A stretch of 64,000 nt of DNA from Lepus europaeus (lineage: Eukaryota; Chordata; Mammalia; Lagomorpha; Leporidae), in assembly GCF_033115175.1 (NCBI RefSeq), contig NC_084838.1:46727468-46791467 (forward strand). The letters are read 5' to 3'. Under the pieces are notes generated by a model. The model was not told the DNA's origin. It was given only the letters and a program-made list of their open reading frames with translations, and ran no database searches. A program made the position numbers and the translations under genes. Shown piece by piece: positions 43,161-55,745 of this stretch (the first letter of the stretch is position 1; each line of letters begins with the position of its first letter).

Positions 43161-43209
43161 CATCCTAACTCAACTGTTCTTTCTCCCTTCCTTTGCCCCA
43201 TCTGTGCAG
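43161..43209 (+). other. LINGO2: Splice acceptor of the LINGO2 coding exon
   Basis: A pyrimidine-rich run (about 43176-43204) ends in TGTGCAG, with AG at 43208-43209. A branch-point-like CTAAC sits at 43165-43169, about 40 bases before the AG. The site lies just before the 5' UTR remnant, which fits the known structure of LINGO genes: several non-coding 5' exons and one coding last exon. It was not tested against transcripts. Confidence 0.8.
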
Positions 43210-43244
43210 GCCCGTGACCAAGGTGTAGTCTAAGAAGTGGAGTC
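43210..43244 (+). other. LINGO2: LINGO2 5' UTR part of the coding exon
   Basis: These 35 bases lie between the inferred splice acceptor and the ATG. An in-frame TGA at 43215-43217 closes the reading frame upstream, so translation cannot begin in an earlier exon in this frame. No upstream ATG is seen in the segment. Confidence 0.8.
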
Positions 43245-45065
43245 ATGCTTCACACGGCTGTGTCATGCTGGCAGCCATTCCTGGGTCTGGCTGTGGTGTT
43301 AATCTTCATGGGATCCACCATTGGCTGCCCTGCCCGCTGCGAGTGCTCTGCCCAGAATAAATCTGTTAGCTGCCACAGAAGACGACTGATGGCCATCCCA
43401 GAGGGCATTCCCATTGAGACCAAGATCTTGGACCTCAGTAAAAATCGGTTGAAAAGTGTCAACCCTGAAGAATTCATATCCTATCCTCTGCTGGAGGAGG
43501 TAGACTTGAGTGACAACGTGATCGCCAATGTGGAACCAGGCGCATTTAACAATCTTTTCAACCTGCGTTCCCTTCGCCTGAAAGGCAATCGCCTGAAGTT
43601 GGTCCCGCTAGGGGTATTCACAGGGCTGTCCAACCTCACCAAGCTTGACATTAGTGAGAATAAGATTGTCATCTTACTGGACTACATGTTCCAGGATCTT
43701 CACAACCTGAAGTCGCTAGAAGTGGGGGACAATGATTTGGTTTATATATCACACAGGGCCTTCAGCGGGCTACTTAGCTTGGAGCAGCTCACCTTGGAGA
43801 AATGCAACTTAACAGCAGTACCAACAGAAGCCCTCTCCCACCTCCGCAGCCTCATCAGCCTGCACCTGAAGCATCTCAATATCAACACAATGCCTGTGTA
43901 TGCCTTTAAGAGATTGTTTCACCTGAAACACCTAGAGATTGACTATTGGCCTTTACTGGATATGATGCCTGCCAATAGCCTGTATGGTCTCAACCTCACA
44001 TCCCTTTCAATCACCAATACCAACTTGTCCACTGTACCCTTCCTTGCCTTTAAACACCTGGTATACCTGACCCACCTTAACCTTTCCTACAACCCCATCA
44101 GCACTATTGAGGCAGGCATGTTCTCTGACCTGATTCGCCTTCAGGAGCTTCATATAGTGGGGGCCCAGCTCCGCGCCATTGAGCCGCACTCCTTCCAAGG
44201 GCTCCGCTTCCTTCGTGTGCTCAACGTGTCTCAGAACCTGCTGGAAACTTTGGAAGAGAATGTCTTCTCCTCCCCTAGGGCTTTAGAGGTCCTGAGCATT
44301 AATAACAACCCACTGGCCTGTGACTGCCGTCTCCTCTGGATCCTTCAGCGCCAGCCCACCCTGCAGTTCGGGGGCCAGCAGCCCATGTGCGCTGGTCCAG
44401 ACACCATCCGTGAGAGGTCATTCAAGGATTTCCATAGCACTGCCCTTTCTTTTTACTTCACCTGCAAAAAACCCAAAATCCGTGAGAAGAAGTTACAGCA
44501 TCTACTGGTGGACGAAGGGCAGACGGTCCAGTTAGAATGCAATGCCGATGGAGATCCGCAGCCTGTGATTTCCTGGGTGACACCCCGAAGGCGTTTCATC
44601 ACCACCAAGTCCAATGGAAGAGCCACCGTGTTGGGCGATGGCACCTTGGAAATCCGATTTGCCCAAGATCAAGACAGTGGGATGTATGTTTGCATCGCTA
44701 GCAACGCTGCTGGGAATGACACCTTCACAGCCTCTTTGACTGTGAAAGGATTCACTTCAGACCGCTTCCTCTACGCAAACAGGACCCCTATGTACATGAC
44801 CGACTCAAATGACACCATTTCCAATGGCACCAATGCCAACACCTTTGCCCTGGACCTTAAAACAATACTGGTGTCTACAGCCATGGGCTGTTTCACATTC
44901 CTGGGGGTGGTTTTATTTTGTTTTCTCCTCCTTTTTGTGTGGAGCCGAGGGAAAGGCAAGCACAAAAACAGCATTGACCTTGAATATGTGCCCCGAAAAA
45001 ACAATGGTGCTGTTGTGGAAGGGGAGGTGGCTGGACCCAGGAGGTTCAACATGAAAATGATTTGA
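43245..45065 (+). CDS. LINGO2: LINGO2, leucine-rich repeat and Ig domain-containing transmembrane protein 2 (complete, single coding exon)
   Basis: A 606-codon frame that I recognise as LINGO2, a type I membrane protein of the neuronal LINGO family; LINGO1 is a Nogo receptor co-receptor, while the partners of LINGO2 are less settled. Seen in the sequence: hydrophobic signal peptide (residues 1-27, ending ..TIG), LRRNT cysteines C28, C32, C34 and C43, a run of about twelve LRRs (roughly 58-350), an LRRCT cap from the NNPLACDC motif to C407, one I-set Ig domain with cysteines C432 and C483, an N-glycosylation-rich stalk (NRT, NDT, NGT), a transmembrane helix about 541-566, and a 40-residue cytoplasmic tail with an EYVP motif (Y581). 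The start is fixed by the signal peptide, a purine at -3 and an in-frame TGA at 43215-43217. The length equals the mammalian family length. An intronless CDS is normal for LINGO genes; an upstream acceptor and no terminal poly(A) or target duplication argue against a retrocopy. Confidence 0.98.
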   Translation: MLHTAVSCWQPFLGLAVVLIFMGSTIGCPARCECSAQNKSVSCHRRRLMAIPEGIPIETKILDLSKNRLKSVNPEEFISYPLLEEVDLSDNVIANVEPGAFNNLFNLRSLRLKGNRLKLVPLGVFTGLSNLTKLDISENKIVILLDYMFQDLHNLKSLEVGDNDLVYISHRAFSGLLSLEQLTLEKCNLTAVPTEALSHLRSLISLHLKHLNINTMPVYAFKRLFHLKHLEIDYWPLLDMMPANSLYGLNLTSLSITNTNLSTVPFLAFKHLVYLTHLNLSYNPISTIEAGMFSDLIRLQELHIVGAQLRAIEPHSFQGLRFLRVLNVSQNLLETLEENVFSSPRALEVLSINNNPLACDCRLLWILQRQPTLQFGGQQPMCAGPDTIRERSFKDFHSTALSFYFTCKKPKIREKKLQHLLVDEGQTVQLECNADGDPQPVISWVTPRRRFITTKSNGRATVLGDGTLEIRFAQDQDSGMYVCIASNAAGNDTFTASLTVKGFTSDRFLYANRTPMYMTDSNDTISNGTNANTFALDLKTILVSTAMGCFTFLGVVLFCFLLLFVWSRGKGKHKNSIDLEYVPRKNNGAVVEGEVAGPRRFNMKMI

Positions 45066-45820
45066 GGGCCCACCGCTTACACTACTGTCTCTATGTCATT
45101 GTTGGTAATCAGTAAGGCAATCTACTAGGTTAAAGAGGCAGCTTTGTGCAGCTGCCCCTATGTCAAAGCAGGGTCCATGGAAGCCGGAGGACTTCTTATG
45201 GAGACTCTCCATGTAGAGGCAGGCAGGCATGTGTCAGAGCTCTTCGCACAGTGGGATACTAATTGTTTGCATTGCAAATATTGGCATTCTGGGGATCTCA
45301 GTAACGAACCTGAATCTTTGGCTCATGCTCATGGACAGTTCATCATTTTCTATCACTGCAAAAACAAAAGAAAAAAAAAAATAAAACAGAACCTACAGTG
45401 TAGGAGTTACATATTTAAAGAAAGACACATTTGTCTAAAACATACTCTACAGAAAAATTTGTATCTATGATTATCATTTGTTCAAGCCTTGCATCATACC
45501 ATATTGTTGGTTCAGCACCATAAAGAGATCGATATATTCTTTCCTTTTTATTTGAAACATATATGCTGTATATGTTTTAAAGCAATATGAATGAGAGGTT
45601 GTGCTTTTAGTTACTCACCACTATAGATCCAAATGTGATTTCACCTTCCTTTACCTATAGATAACCCTGAGACTAGATCCTTGGAGCTATGGGCAGAGAG
45701 ATGTTGAGAGATGTCTTTGTCTGATGTAGGATGCCAAGAAAACAGGACCCAAGGCAAAACTGCTCAACTCTGTTAACTTCTGTTACTATAAATAAAGGCA
45801 TATGCCTAGTTTTGATACAG
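45066..45820 (+). other. LINGO2: LINGO2 3' UTR (minimum extent)
   Basis: Sequence after the TGA stop at 45063-45065 is non-repetitive and free of SINEs. Two AATAAA hexamers lie in it (45380-45385 inside an A-rich run, and 45791-45796). The second is followed by a T-rich segment and is the better candidate for the end of a short transcript. The real end cannot be set without RNA data and may be further downstream. Confidence 0.5.
45791..45796 (+). terminator. Candidate LINGO2 poly(A) signal AATAAA
   Basis: A canonical hexamer about 730 bases after the stop codon, outside any homopolymer run and followed by T- and G-containing sequence. Alternatives are 45380-45385, which lies in an A-rich run, and 46905-46910. 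Confidence 0.4.
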
Positions 45821-46904
45821 AATGGAATATTTTTTATACTTGTAATATCACCCTGGACCAGTTTACTGTAACAAAGCCCTTGGTTTCTCTAAAAGGTGGT
45901 GTGGCACTAGCTGTACCTGTAAAATCCAAGGTAGGTGTTATTAATGGAAATGATCCATCTAACCACCCCTTGATTTTACTTTCATCAGTCACTGCTAATG
46001 AGTTCATTGAAAATGGAAGCGGGGGTACTGGTTATATATGGTCATTGGGTAGTATTTGCTAGAAGCTACTATGAAGAATTCAGGTGGTCCAAAGCTCTGT
46101 GGATATGCAGTTCTCAGATGCTCACCCAAACTAGGGTGATCCATGTGTAACATGACAGTAATGCAACTAAGGACCTATTTGAAATGTCACTGCTGCTCGA
46201 AGGCTAGATTACTGCCAATCAAAGGGAACATCTAGCCACTGCCTCTCTGATGTTCTCTATTCAAATACTGTACACACAGTATTACTTGAATAGGCAACCT
46301 CAGGGTTTCTCCCTGCTTCCTTACTCTGTAGATTTGGATTTTTATTTGAAATTGACCTTGTGTAGATAAAAGGAAATATATCTTGTGTTTAAAGAGGGAA
46401 GGCAAAAAACAGAACAAACAAAAAAACAACAATGGATGAATTTCAAACTCCTGCTCTTTCTTCCATGGAGGAAAAATTAAGAGTATGGCCCATAAACATA
46501 TTAAATTGTGTTGGATTTTCTACCCTCTAACCCAACAAAATTTGCCCAATTCACTTTGTGTTAATGATGGTTACTCAAACAATCCTGTGTTTATAAAATG
46601 GCATCATACTCTTACCACCAGTGATTTCATTTCAAGGAAGCAGAGTTACATTTGGCTAGAAATTGAGTGAATGACTTTCAAAGCATATATTTATATAATC
46701 TGCAAAAGCATTGAATATCAACTATACTCATTAAATGGCTTATAATTGATCTGCATAGGAGATTTCTATACTTTTCACAGTTTGAGTCCCTTTTTGGATA
46801 GGTAGAAGGTCAACTGGGGAGGGGCTCTGGAGCTCACTTCTTGACATTGGGTTAGAGGTCTGAAAAGCTATCTCTTTTTAGTATTTGAAATTTTGAAGAC
46901 ATGT

Positions 46905-46910
46905 AATAAA
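46905..46910 (+). terminator. Alternative distal poly(A) signal AATAAA
   Basis: A canonical hexamer in unique sequence 1.84 kb past the stop codon. It could end a longer LINGO2 3' UTR. Only the hexamer itself is evidence. Confidence 0.25.
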
Positions 46911-49900
46911 ATTAAATTAATATTCAAATAGTAAAATTAAAGTAAAAGAGTGATAGGCCCTGAAATTATTTTGCCAATTGAATAACAAAAGCGTTAAGCC
47001 CTCTATCCCTTAATAAGGGGTAGAAAACAAAATAGACAGTTGAAAGAATTGCCTGTTGGAGTTACTTCTCATTTGACTTTCCTGATGATTATCATAGATC
47101 TTTTGGAAATTAGTCTCCCATTTGTGGTCTTCTTTATATCTAAAAATGCAAATTAATTCTGTAAATTATATCACAATCCCAACTCATGAGCAAATGAAAT
47201 GGAGTCTTTCAAACAAAATTAATGTGGAGAGATAGTTTCCAAAAGTTAGTAGAAACTACTTGATCTCCAATCTGCAACATTTTATGAAGTATTTAACTAC
47301 AGAGAGAGAAAGAGAGATTGAACAATTAATACAAAAACTTTGAGATTGTAATGCTATTTTCTGTCAAAATAGAAGCTTGCCAAAAACAGCTGACTGAAAT
47401 GAACCTGGGTTAAAATTAACCCATCAATAAAAGATTTAGCTACTATCTGACTGCTAGAAAAGAGATTGAGCTCCCTCATGGGTTTGGGTACTATGATCCA
47501 TAAACAGCAGTTATTTAAGAGATTACTATGCATTCTTCCAAAAAAGAGTCCCATTAATTAATATGTGGTGGAAATTCTGTAGTCTATAATCACCTTGGAG
47601 GATGAAAATATATCTGAGCCTGATAAATGCTCTGAAAAGTCCTATAAACAAGAATCCTGTTTAATGCAGTATGCCTTGGGCTTCTTATTTGAGCATAAAG
47701 CACAGTAACTGTTAGTGTCTTCAAAAACTACAATCCTAGAGAAGCCAGAATGGTCAATATTTAGACTAGAGTAGTACTCATGAATTATTCCCAATTCCAA
47801 TATTCTAGTAAAAATGAATTTACTGTGTGTATTGGGCTCTCGTAGATTATAGAAAAAATACCCCCTGAATCAGTGTTCAGGTTACAAAGTATGTTTACAT
47901 GTTTACAAGATATTTCCAGGAAATTTGGCTACTTTCTGCCTGAGCATAATAGTGATGGATTTGTAGATAATTGAGTGGTCATTTAATTTTTTTCATTCTC
48001 ATTATTGGTGTGTATCTTGAATTTCTTTTTATATCTGCAAAGTTCTAATATTCCATTGACTGCAACCTGGGGACCCTAGGTTCTAGTTTTACAAAGGATT
48101 CACCTGCATGAATTTTTTTCATGGCTTTTGATTAGCTCTTGTTAGATTAACTTAAACCATTGCAGAGAATAACTGCTTAGACCTACACAGGGCCAGCTCC
48201 TCTTAGGTATGATATTTAGGAATCATTTTCTTCCCTCATGGTTTGCTTCAAAATATTTTGAGAAGAAATACAGTTGTTTGGCTCAGCATTTCATAATGGG
48301 TTTATCAGTATTCCATGTATGTATATTAAGCATTCTTCAGGGCAGTGTTTATCCTCTCTATTCATTATATCTGTATAAAAAGAAATTCCATGACTAGAGT
48401 CCAAGTGATAATTGATACGTGGCCCCACAAGTCTGAAATACATATTCAGGACATGATAACTCACCCAAGCAATTTGTCCTAGTGTGTTCCCGGGAACAAA
48501 TTTCTACTTTTCCAAATTCTCATATTACTCACTTTGTAGCGTATTTCACTTTCATTGCCATTCATAAGTATGCGATTTTCAAAGATTCCCAAAGTATGAA
48601 AATGCCAAGATTTGTATTTTCTAATTCCTTAAGACATTTGTCAGAACTTGATTTTGCTCACTTTCCTCAGAAATTTTACTTATCCCAACACTCCATAGTT
48701 CTACGAAGGTATTCGGGATTTGTTCTACAGTTTGCAGGGTGAATTCTTCTCTCGTTGTTCTGTAAAAATATTCTATTCTCCTCAGTTCTCATAGAAGTCC
48801 AGAGGTAAAAATCTTCTTAGAAGCTTTTATTTAAATCTCACCTGCATTGAAGCCTGACTTTTGTCACTTCCCTTTACTCATGTAGGAACAAATATATTTT
48901 GTATTAGAAGTACAAAAAAGAGAGGATATGATCTTGTAGGAAAAAAATGAATAGAGAGCCATGAAATTAACTTATACTTCCAGTCTCCCTTCATCTCCGT
49001 GTCAAGACATTTGTCTTATCTTCAGAGGCTATGCTCAGAAGCTGCTCAGTAACGTAGAACTTGTCTTGAGGCTTTCTAGAAAAGACAAAATAGATCATTT
49101 TGAGCTTAGAAGGCTAACACCTGACAAAATGACACATCATGAATTTAAATAAAGGTTGGAGGAAGAAACTGGGATCCATTTTAATCCTATCTCCATCATT
49201 AATAATTTATAGTTATTATCCTCAGCTGGAGAGAAATCAGAGAGTAGCCCCTTCTTTAATTTTCATTGGTAACTGTTTTATCCCCTTTCTTTATGCTCTG
49301 GTTACCTTTGAGAGTCCAAATAGATTTTGTGGCATGTGAACCTTAGTAACAAAACCTCTGAAACCAAAGCCATTCATTCTACTCAGCATGTAGAGAAAGA
49401 TGTATCATTTTTATTACTAGAATTAACATTTCCCATTAGACTAATATATCATGTGCCTGGTTATTTCCATTGACTTTCTACCACTGGCTTTGGGTTCTCC
49501 GTTCAATGCTTTTCAGCTAAAACCCTTGATATTTCGTGATTGAGGAGTTTTGGAGTTATTCTGCCCTTGTGTATAGAAAGCCTTAAGGAATGAACTGTTA
49601 CTACACTTACTGATTTTAGAATTTAATATTTTGGTTAGGTTTCCTCTGGTACTTTGGCAAACACTTAATGAATCTCTGATATTCCACTTTACCTCTTCAA
49701 AAACTTTTCTCAAGAGAGCCTTTTCATTAGGACTCTGGCAAAATTGTGACCAGCAGGAAAGAAAAGCCTCTCAACATAGGTCTGAAAGATGAAATTACTT
49801 GCTGTGACCTTTAGCTAAAGAAACCTAATAAACACTGGGTCCAGGGGCCATACATCTATGCTTGTAAGGTTTAGTAAAGTAACCCATGTTTTAAATCAAT

Positions 49901-51713
49901 AATTGATGACTGGTTTTCCAATCTGAAGTGGGTTTTCTGTTTTAAGAGCAGTAAATACAGCAACATGTTTTCTCAAAAAATGTTAGGGATTGCCTTGTGT
50001 GAGCTTGTCAGTGGATAGCCTGTGGTAAAATGCAACAACAAAGAACATGATTAACATGTTGCAGAAGGTTCATTTTCTAAAATGGGACTGCCCTGATGTC
50101 CCTCCTTCCAAATGAGGGGCACAGGCTTGCATGTGACCCCAGTTGCCCGATTGCCCTTCTTCAGTTTGACGATGACTCAATGCCTCTTGTTTCTCCCAGT
50201 CTCCTTGGAAAACGTCCCTACTGGGAAGGAGGAAAGAAACAAGGACTATTGTAGTAGCCACTCATCTCCTAGGCATATGTCCCAAGACCTCTAGTGGATG
50301 ACTGAGATTACTGATAGTACCAAATTCTATATACACTATGCTTTTGCCTATACATACAGGCCTATGATAAAGTTCAGTTCATAAATTGGGCACAGTAAGA
50401 GATTAACAAAAATCAAAATAAAATGTCCTAATAAAAATTATGTGAATGTGGTCTCTCCTTCCCTCCCTCCCTCCTTTTACTACCTATTTATACTTTCAAA
50501 CCTTAATTGACCATGACTAACATAACCATGGAAAGAAAAACTTGATAAAGGGGAACTCTAGGACTAATTATTTTGAGACAGACCACAGAGAGAGTAAAGC
50601 TTTTGTATAGCCCCCACTCCTGCCTTCTTTCCTGATGCCATGATTCAAATGATCCTTTTTTCTCCCCCCTGCCTACTCACCACTGTCACCTCTGAGCTGC
50701 TGTCATGCCTTACCAATGAAGGCTGTCTCCAGGGATACGTCTTCTTTCATTGGTACTCCAAAATTCTTGGGTAATTGTTAAACTGGAAATTGCTTAAAAA
50801 AAAACACACAAAACCTCCAGCTTATCTCACATAACACTTTAAAAGTTAGGACTTACCATTCATATAATCACAAGCTGACAGCAATATGCAGGCTGAGTGA
50901 TTCCGACTTTTTCCTCTCTCTCTTTCTTTTCCAGAAGAAGGTAGCTTGATATAATGCCAGCCTTATATAGAAAGCTTTATTTATAGCCTTAGCAGAATGA
51001 GAAAAGAGCTCACATAATCAAGAGAGTACTTCACATTTTAAGAAAGACTTTAATTTTAATATGCAAAATATATGAAAAAAGCCAACATGCAAATTTATGT
51101 CCTGTCAAATTAGTTAACTATATTAAATTCCAACAAAAGTTCAAAAGGTAACTGTCCATACGGAAAATAGTTCAGATTTTGTGCCTAGTCTAAAAGAGGG
51201 GGAAAAGGCAGATTTGGGTGCCTTGTTAACTTTTGTTAACTCTCTTCATTTTGTTGCACAACTCCTCTTCTAAATTGCTTTAACACCTTCAGTCTAAATA
51301 TAATCTATACCTACATTATAACCAACAGATAATAATTAAGCAGGAGATCAACTCAGACTTGCAAAAAATTCTTTTTACCACTGTATTTCCAGTACCATGA
51401 TGACTCATACATGTTTGTGTGATAGCAAGAGACTAAATTGAGTCAAACTTCCTATAGAAGCTCTTTGGAAGGAAACATGCTCTTTTCCTCCTCGGTGATA
51501 AAGTCGGGTGCTAATGCATACCTTGGTCACTGCACAAACAAGTTGTCTTCACATGTTTTTTTCCATAAAATATGGAATGCCCCAAATCATAATTGATTAA
51601 AAAGCTATTGTTTATATATACATATATAAATATGTGGGGGAGGGTGGTTTGCTTTTTTTTCAAGTGTTTTAAATGTGACTGTTTTTAAAGTTGATAAGCT
51701 TGAGCAGGAGGTA

Positions 51714-51741
51714 AAAAAAAAGAAAAAAAAAGAAAAAGAAT
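51714..51741. repeat. A-rich run with G interruptions
   Basis: A9 G A9 G A5 G type run in unique sequence. Confidence 0.7.
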
Positions 51742-52849
51742 GTGTGTCTGTGTTTTATTTTAATGCTTTTTCTTAGTCTTACTCTGGGAATATCCCATGA
51801 CTGGAAGTTACTCACCAACAACCTAGGAAAACTTCTCTTCAAAATGCTTGATAATTTGTTTTTGTTCTCAAAAAAATTAGTGTTAATGACAAAAGTATCT
51901 TAATTTAGGTCTGAATCTCATTGACTAATAATTGGTTCATTGTTGTGGGTATGTTGGGTTTTTCTAACATGTAAAATCGAATTAATTTATTTTAAATCGG
52001 TTTTACACGCTATTTAACATATGAAATACGTTAGAAAACACATCTTCTTGGCTGATGAAAAGGGCTTAAGCAACTGCCTTCTCAGTTAAATCCATTGGCA
52101 TTTTAAGAAATGAAATGTAATACAAAGCAATTGGAGTCATTTCCTTATTAAGAGAGGGAGGTTAAATGAGTCTCACAAGGAATAAGAGTTTGTTTACATT
52201 GCCTTAGCACTGTATTGGTTAAATAATCTACAGAACTATCAGAGAAGAAGCAGATGCAGTGGAATAGGACTCTAATGCTTGGGTGAGTGGAGACAACTCA
52301 GAATCAAAGACCCAGGTATCAGGTTCTTTCCTGCTTGATATCAAAATCTATGCAATATCAACAACACTACAAAGATATTATACCTTAGTGAAGATAAGTC
52401 TTGTATTACTTTCAAAATTATTTCAAATTCATTTGATGAGGTCACTTAAGCAAATAATAGGAATGATTTTAGGCATGAAATATATTTGAGCAGGAACTGA
52501 AAGTTTCAGCAAACCATACATACAGCAGCATCTAGTTTTTCTTTGTGAATTAGTTTTCATTCAACCAACTTCCAGTGACTCAAGACATCATGCAAAGTAG
52601 AAAGGCACAAAAAAAATTAAAAGGAGAAAAATCTTCTACAAGCAAATTAGTGACACGGGGAAGTGTTAAAGAGGAAATAATTTGAACATTTAAAAACTGC
52701 TTTTAGGCATTCTTTTTCTAAACATGAAGGTGCCTGCTCTACCTTAGGTATTTGAGGGGGTGGGCTTTAGCTGTCATCATTTATAATATCATCTTCACGC
52801 CCTGTAGCTTATTAGACGCCCTCCAGTGAAAAGGGGGAAGCAGAAAGCT

Positions 52850-53110
52850 GATAGACAGTAACGGTGTCTGGGAGTCATGTTATTAGAAGGCAAGAAAGCC
52901 TGGGATTCACCTCCAAGCAGCAGCCAACAAACTAATTCCGAGGCTGCTAGCAAGAAACTTAGAAAAGGCCCTTTTGCTGTTCTTTAATTGCGAAAGGGAG
53001 AGCTTTCCAGTGAGGATTTCCTTCCCCTTGAAGGCTTTCTTGCAATGCCAGAGCTGTTCGGGTAAGAGTCGCATCTCTGACAGTGGACTTCCATCTTGTA
53101 TCACCAAACT
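52850..53110. other. Candidate conserved non-coding element
   Basis: Unique, balanced composition with surviving CpG sites (near 52939, 52990 and 53059) in a CpG-poor region. Holds a GGGTAAGAG donor-like site at 53059. Only composition supports this. Confidence 0.3.
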
Positions 53111-55574
53111 GTTAGGACTGAAACAAACAGCATTTCCCCCAAAAATACAGTTTTGAGGTCTTAGGTATACATCTCAGGAGACTAAGGTTATAAGTTGCTT
53201 GTCCAGTAAACTCACTGATCAGGGATAATATGACCCAATACTTCAGGACTTGTTCTAAAATAATGGGAAAAAGATAATTTTTTGAAGTCAGTTTCTTAAA
53301 TGACAACATATAATTTTATCTCAGTAGCCTGGCTTCTTGCTCTGTATTTATAAGGACTCAGTGGTCATGTTCTACTTCATAAATTTGAAAGAACGCCATA
53401 GTTTTGTTTTGTTTCTTCCTTTCATTTTCCTCAGTCATGAACATACTGCTCCAGCTAGCTGACTGTTACTTCTGTGTCATCTGATATAACAGAATTAAAA
53501 ATGATGAGTTCCCATATATTCTCTTCACGTCGGATAAGTTTATTGTACAACCCTATAATCTTTCCATTATTACCTTATTTCCAGACCTAAAACACAGTGT
53601 GAAGACTGATGTGGAATAAATCCAAGTTTAGGAGAAAAATTGAGAATGCTGAGGAAATTCACTTAGCATTTCTGCCACTAATTGGTGGAAAAACACTGAC
53701 TTCTAGGGCTTTGCACTCTGGTGCCTTCCATCAACTCTTACTAAAAGCAAAAACTATGACCATCTATCAAGAAAATTTGGATTGTAAAGGAAATCCTTTG
53801 TTACAGCTATGCAGGCATTGATTCATTCAATAATATTCTGAATTGGGTAAGTCAGGATGTGTCAATAAATCTCTCTGAAGAATACATGTATTTTAATACC
53901 AGAAAGACACACATACACTACTAAGAAGCACCTGGAGACAAGATAAAGAAAAGGCAGGTGAAAAAACACTTGGTTTATCTGCGGATTATCACTACTCTGG
54001 CCCTTAATAAAGAAAACTAAGTGCACAATTCAAAATTCAACCACTGAGGAGTGAGCCTGACATGAAAACCCAAGGACAATAACCACCAAAACAAAATAAA
54101 ACAAAACAAACACCACCCTACTGCTAGATATTTACCTCCTTTGTTGAAAGACATAAATCTTGTATCTGTAGTGAACAATGTAGACTTGTCTTTGTCACAC
54201 TGAGAGATAAATCTACTTACCAGACCCCACTCTAAGGCAGAGCTAACATTTACGTGAACTTTTTCTAACTGCAGCGTCACTAATCATTATCCCTAAGCAC
54301 AGAGATCAAGCATGCTAGTACCATAGCAGAGAGGCAATTCAGTACATCCAATCGATTCCTTTAGCCATGGGCTATTAGCTGAGTGTACAAAAGACTAATG
54401 GGTTACATCCATTATATACATGCAGGGCTTTCATGAAAGTTAAATAGTTCTTTAAACACACACACAAATCTGTACTGTGGCATCCAGAGTTTCCTTCAGT
54501 CTTACAGTGCAGCAGTTCAAACACCTTACAAGGAATTAATTCACTGAGCACAGAACAAATGTGTAATGCAAAAAAATGACCAAATCAGCTCCACTGCCTT
54601 GATTTGTCTTAGCCCTTCTAGTTTAGCAGCACCTGGAGAACCCCGTGCTTGTACTTCAGCAGTCTCAAGATCCCTCCATGGTGCTACTGGAATAAAGTTG
54701 CTGGTGTTAATGCAGAGCTGGTTTCAATACAGGGCCACTGTGTTCTGCCATAAGTCTTCTGGAGTGAAATTAAAAAAAAAAAAAAAAACTGGACTCACAG
54801 AAAGAGAAAGTAACAAAATAAATAAATAAATAAATGGCTCCTGGCTGGAGAGTTCAAGAAAAGTGGTTCAGTGTTTGGGTAGTGCTATGTATTTTTAAAA
54901 TAGCATTAGCTAAGAACAGGACAGCACAAGCTTTTTGAATGAAGGGTAATGAGCACATATACACCTACAAGAGAATTCCATGGTAAAGGAAAATGGATGA
55001 TGCTTATGTGTGTCACACTGCCTCCACGATTATCTTCATGATGTGAGTCCAGACTGATAAATAAATAAATACAATATTGAAAAAAATATTTTAAATACCT
55101 ATGTATTTGTATCCTTTCTAATGCTGCCAATATTATGTCAAACACATGCCCACAGAAAATTAACAAATCTACTTACTTCCTTTCTTTGATTAAAAATTAG
55201 AAATCATATTTCTCCATTTTTGGTTTTAAAAGTTGAAGAAAATTCAATTTTCAACTTATCCAAGCACAATCTCCTTTCATTCATTCACTTATTCATTTAT
55301 TTAATCATATAATATATACTAAATATGCATTATCATCGTAACTTAACAGCGCCACAAAAAATAAAGTCATTATCCAATTATAATTCAAATGGTAATTCTG
55401 TGCTTCTCCACATTAGCTCATTTGGCTCCCATGCTCATCACAGCCTGCTTCTCATTCTATCATCCAAACCATGTGGTTTAGAAATGAACCTTGGCGTGCA
55501 ACTGGCCAGGCATGAGTCTGGCATTGAGGGCCTGCCTGCTTTAAGGATCCACTCTCAGGGAGTCAGCATAGTTA
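53111..55574. other. Unique flank, no gene
   Basis: Poly-A (54771-54787) and (AAAT)n (54815-54834) occur; 55276-55330 has an ATTCATTCACTTATTC wording like a minus-strand L2 end but is short. Confidence 0.45.
54815..54834. repeat. (AAAT)n microsatellite
   Basis: About five AAAT units. Confidence 0.85.
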
Positions 55575-55745
55575 AGTACTGACGACAGGAGTCTCGAGGA
55601 AGAGTCCTCTGGACTCTGTCACTGGGTCTGTGTTTCCTTCTGGGCAAGTTACTTAACATCTCTGCATCCCCATCTCAGAACGAGCATAACACTACCTACC
55701 TCACAAGGGTGCTGTGAGGCTCACCGTGAAACATAGGAGGGATTG
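55575..55745 (+). mobile_element. MIR SINE
   Basis: GGGCAAGTTACTTAACATCTC, TGCATCCCCATCTCAGAACG and CTACCTACCTCACAAGGGTGC in MIR order. Confidence 0.75.

Larger units (their letters stand above)
1..43209 (+). other. LINGO2: 3' part of the last LINGO2 intron (inferred)
   Basis: Everything upstream of the acceptor is read as intron because LINGO2 in other mammals has non-coding exons hundreds of kilobases upstream. No open frame here codes for a recognisable protein; frames up to 137 codons fall inside SINE copies or AT-rich DNA. The repeats within it are listed separately. Confidence 0.75.
45821..52849. other. Downstream flank, SINE-free unique sequence
   Basis: No C-SINE, and no gene or named repeat in about 7 kb. 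Simple sequence only: AG-rich at 47300, CCCT units at 50459-50475, TA-rich at 51610-51640, and an interrupted A run at 51714-51741. Part may be an extended LINGO2 3' UTR. Frames of 60 to 86 codons show no family likeness. Confidence 0.5.

Noticed and set aside
1-43209. The intronic microRNAs known from LINGO2 (miR-873 and miR-876 types)
   Set aside because: In human they lie far upstream in the locus, and I see no matching hairpin in this window.
43245-45065. LINGO2 as a processed retrocopy
   Set aside because: Single-exon coding is normal for this gene family. The frame is intact, a splice acceptor lies upstream, and there is no poly(A) tail or target duplication at the ends.
44453-45073. 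Minus-strand and shifted frames across the LINGO2 exon (63 to 100 codons)
   Set aside because: Shadows of the LINGO2 coding frame; the true frame has a signal peptide, LRRs, Ig domain and transmembrane helix.
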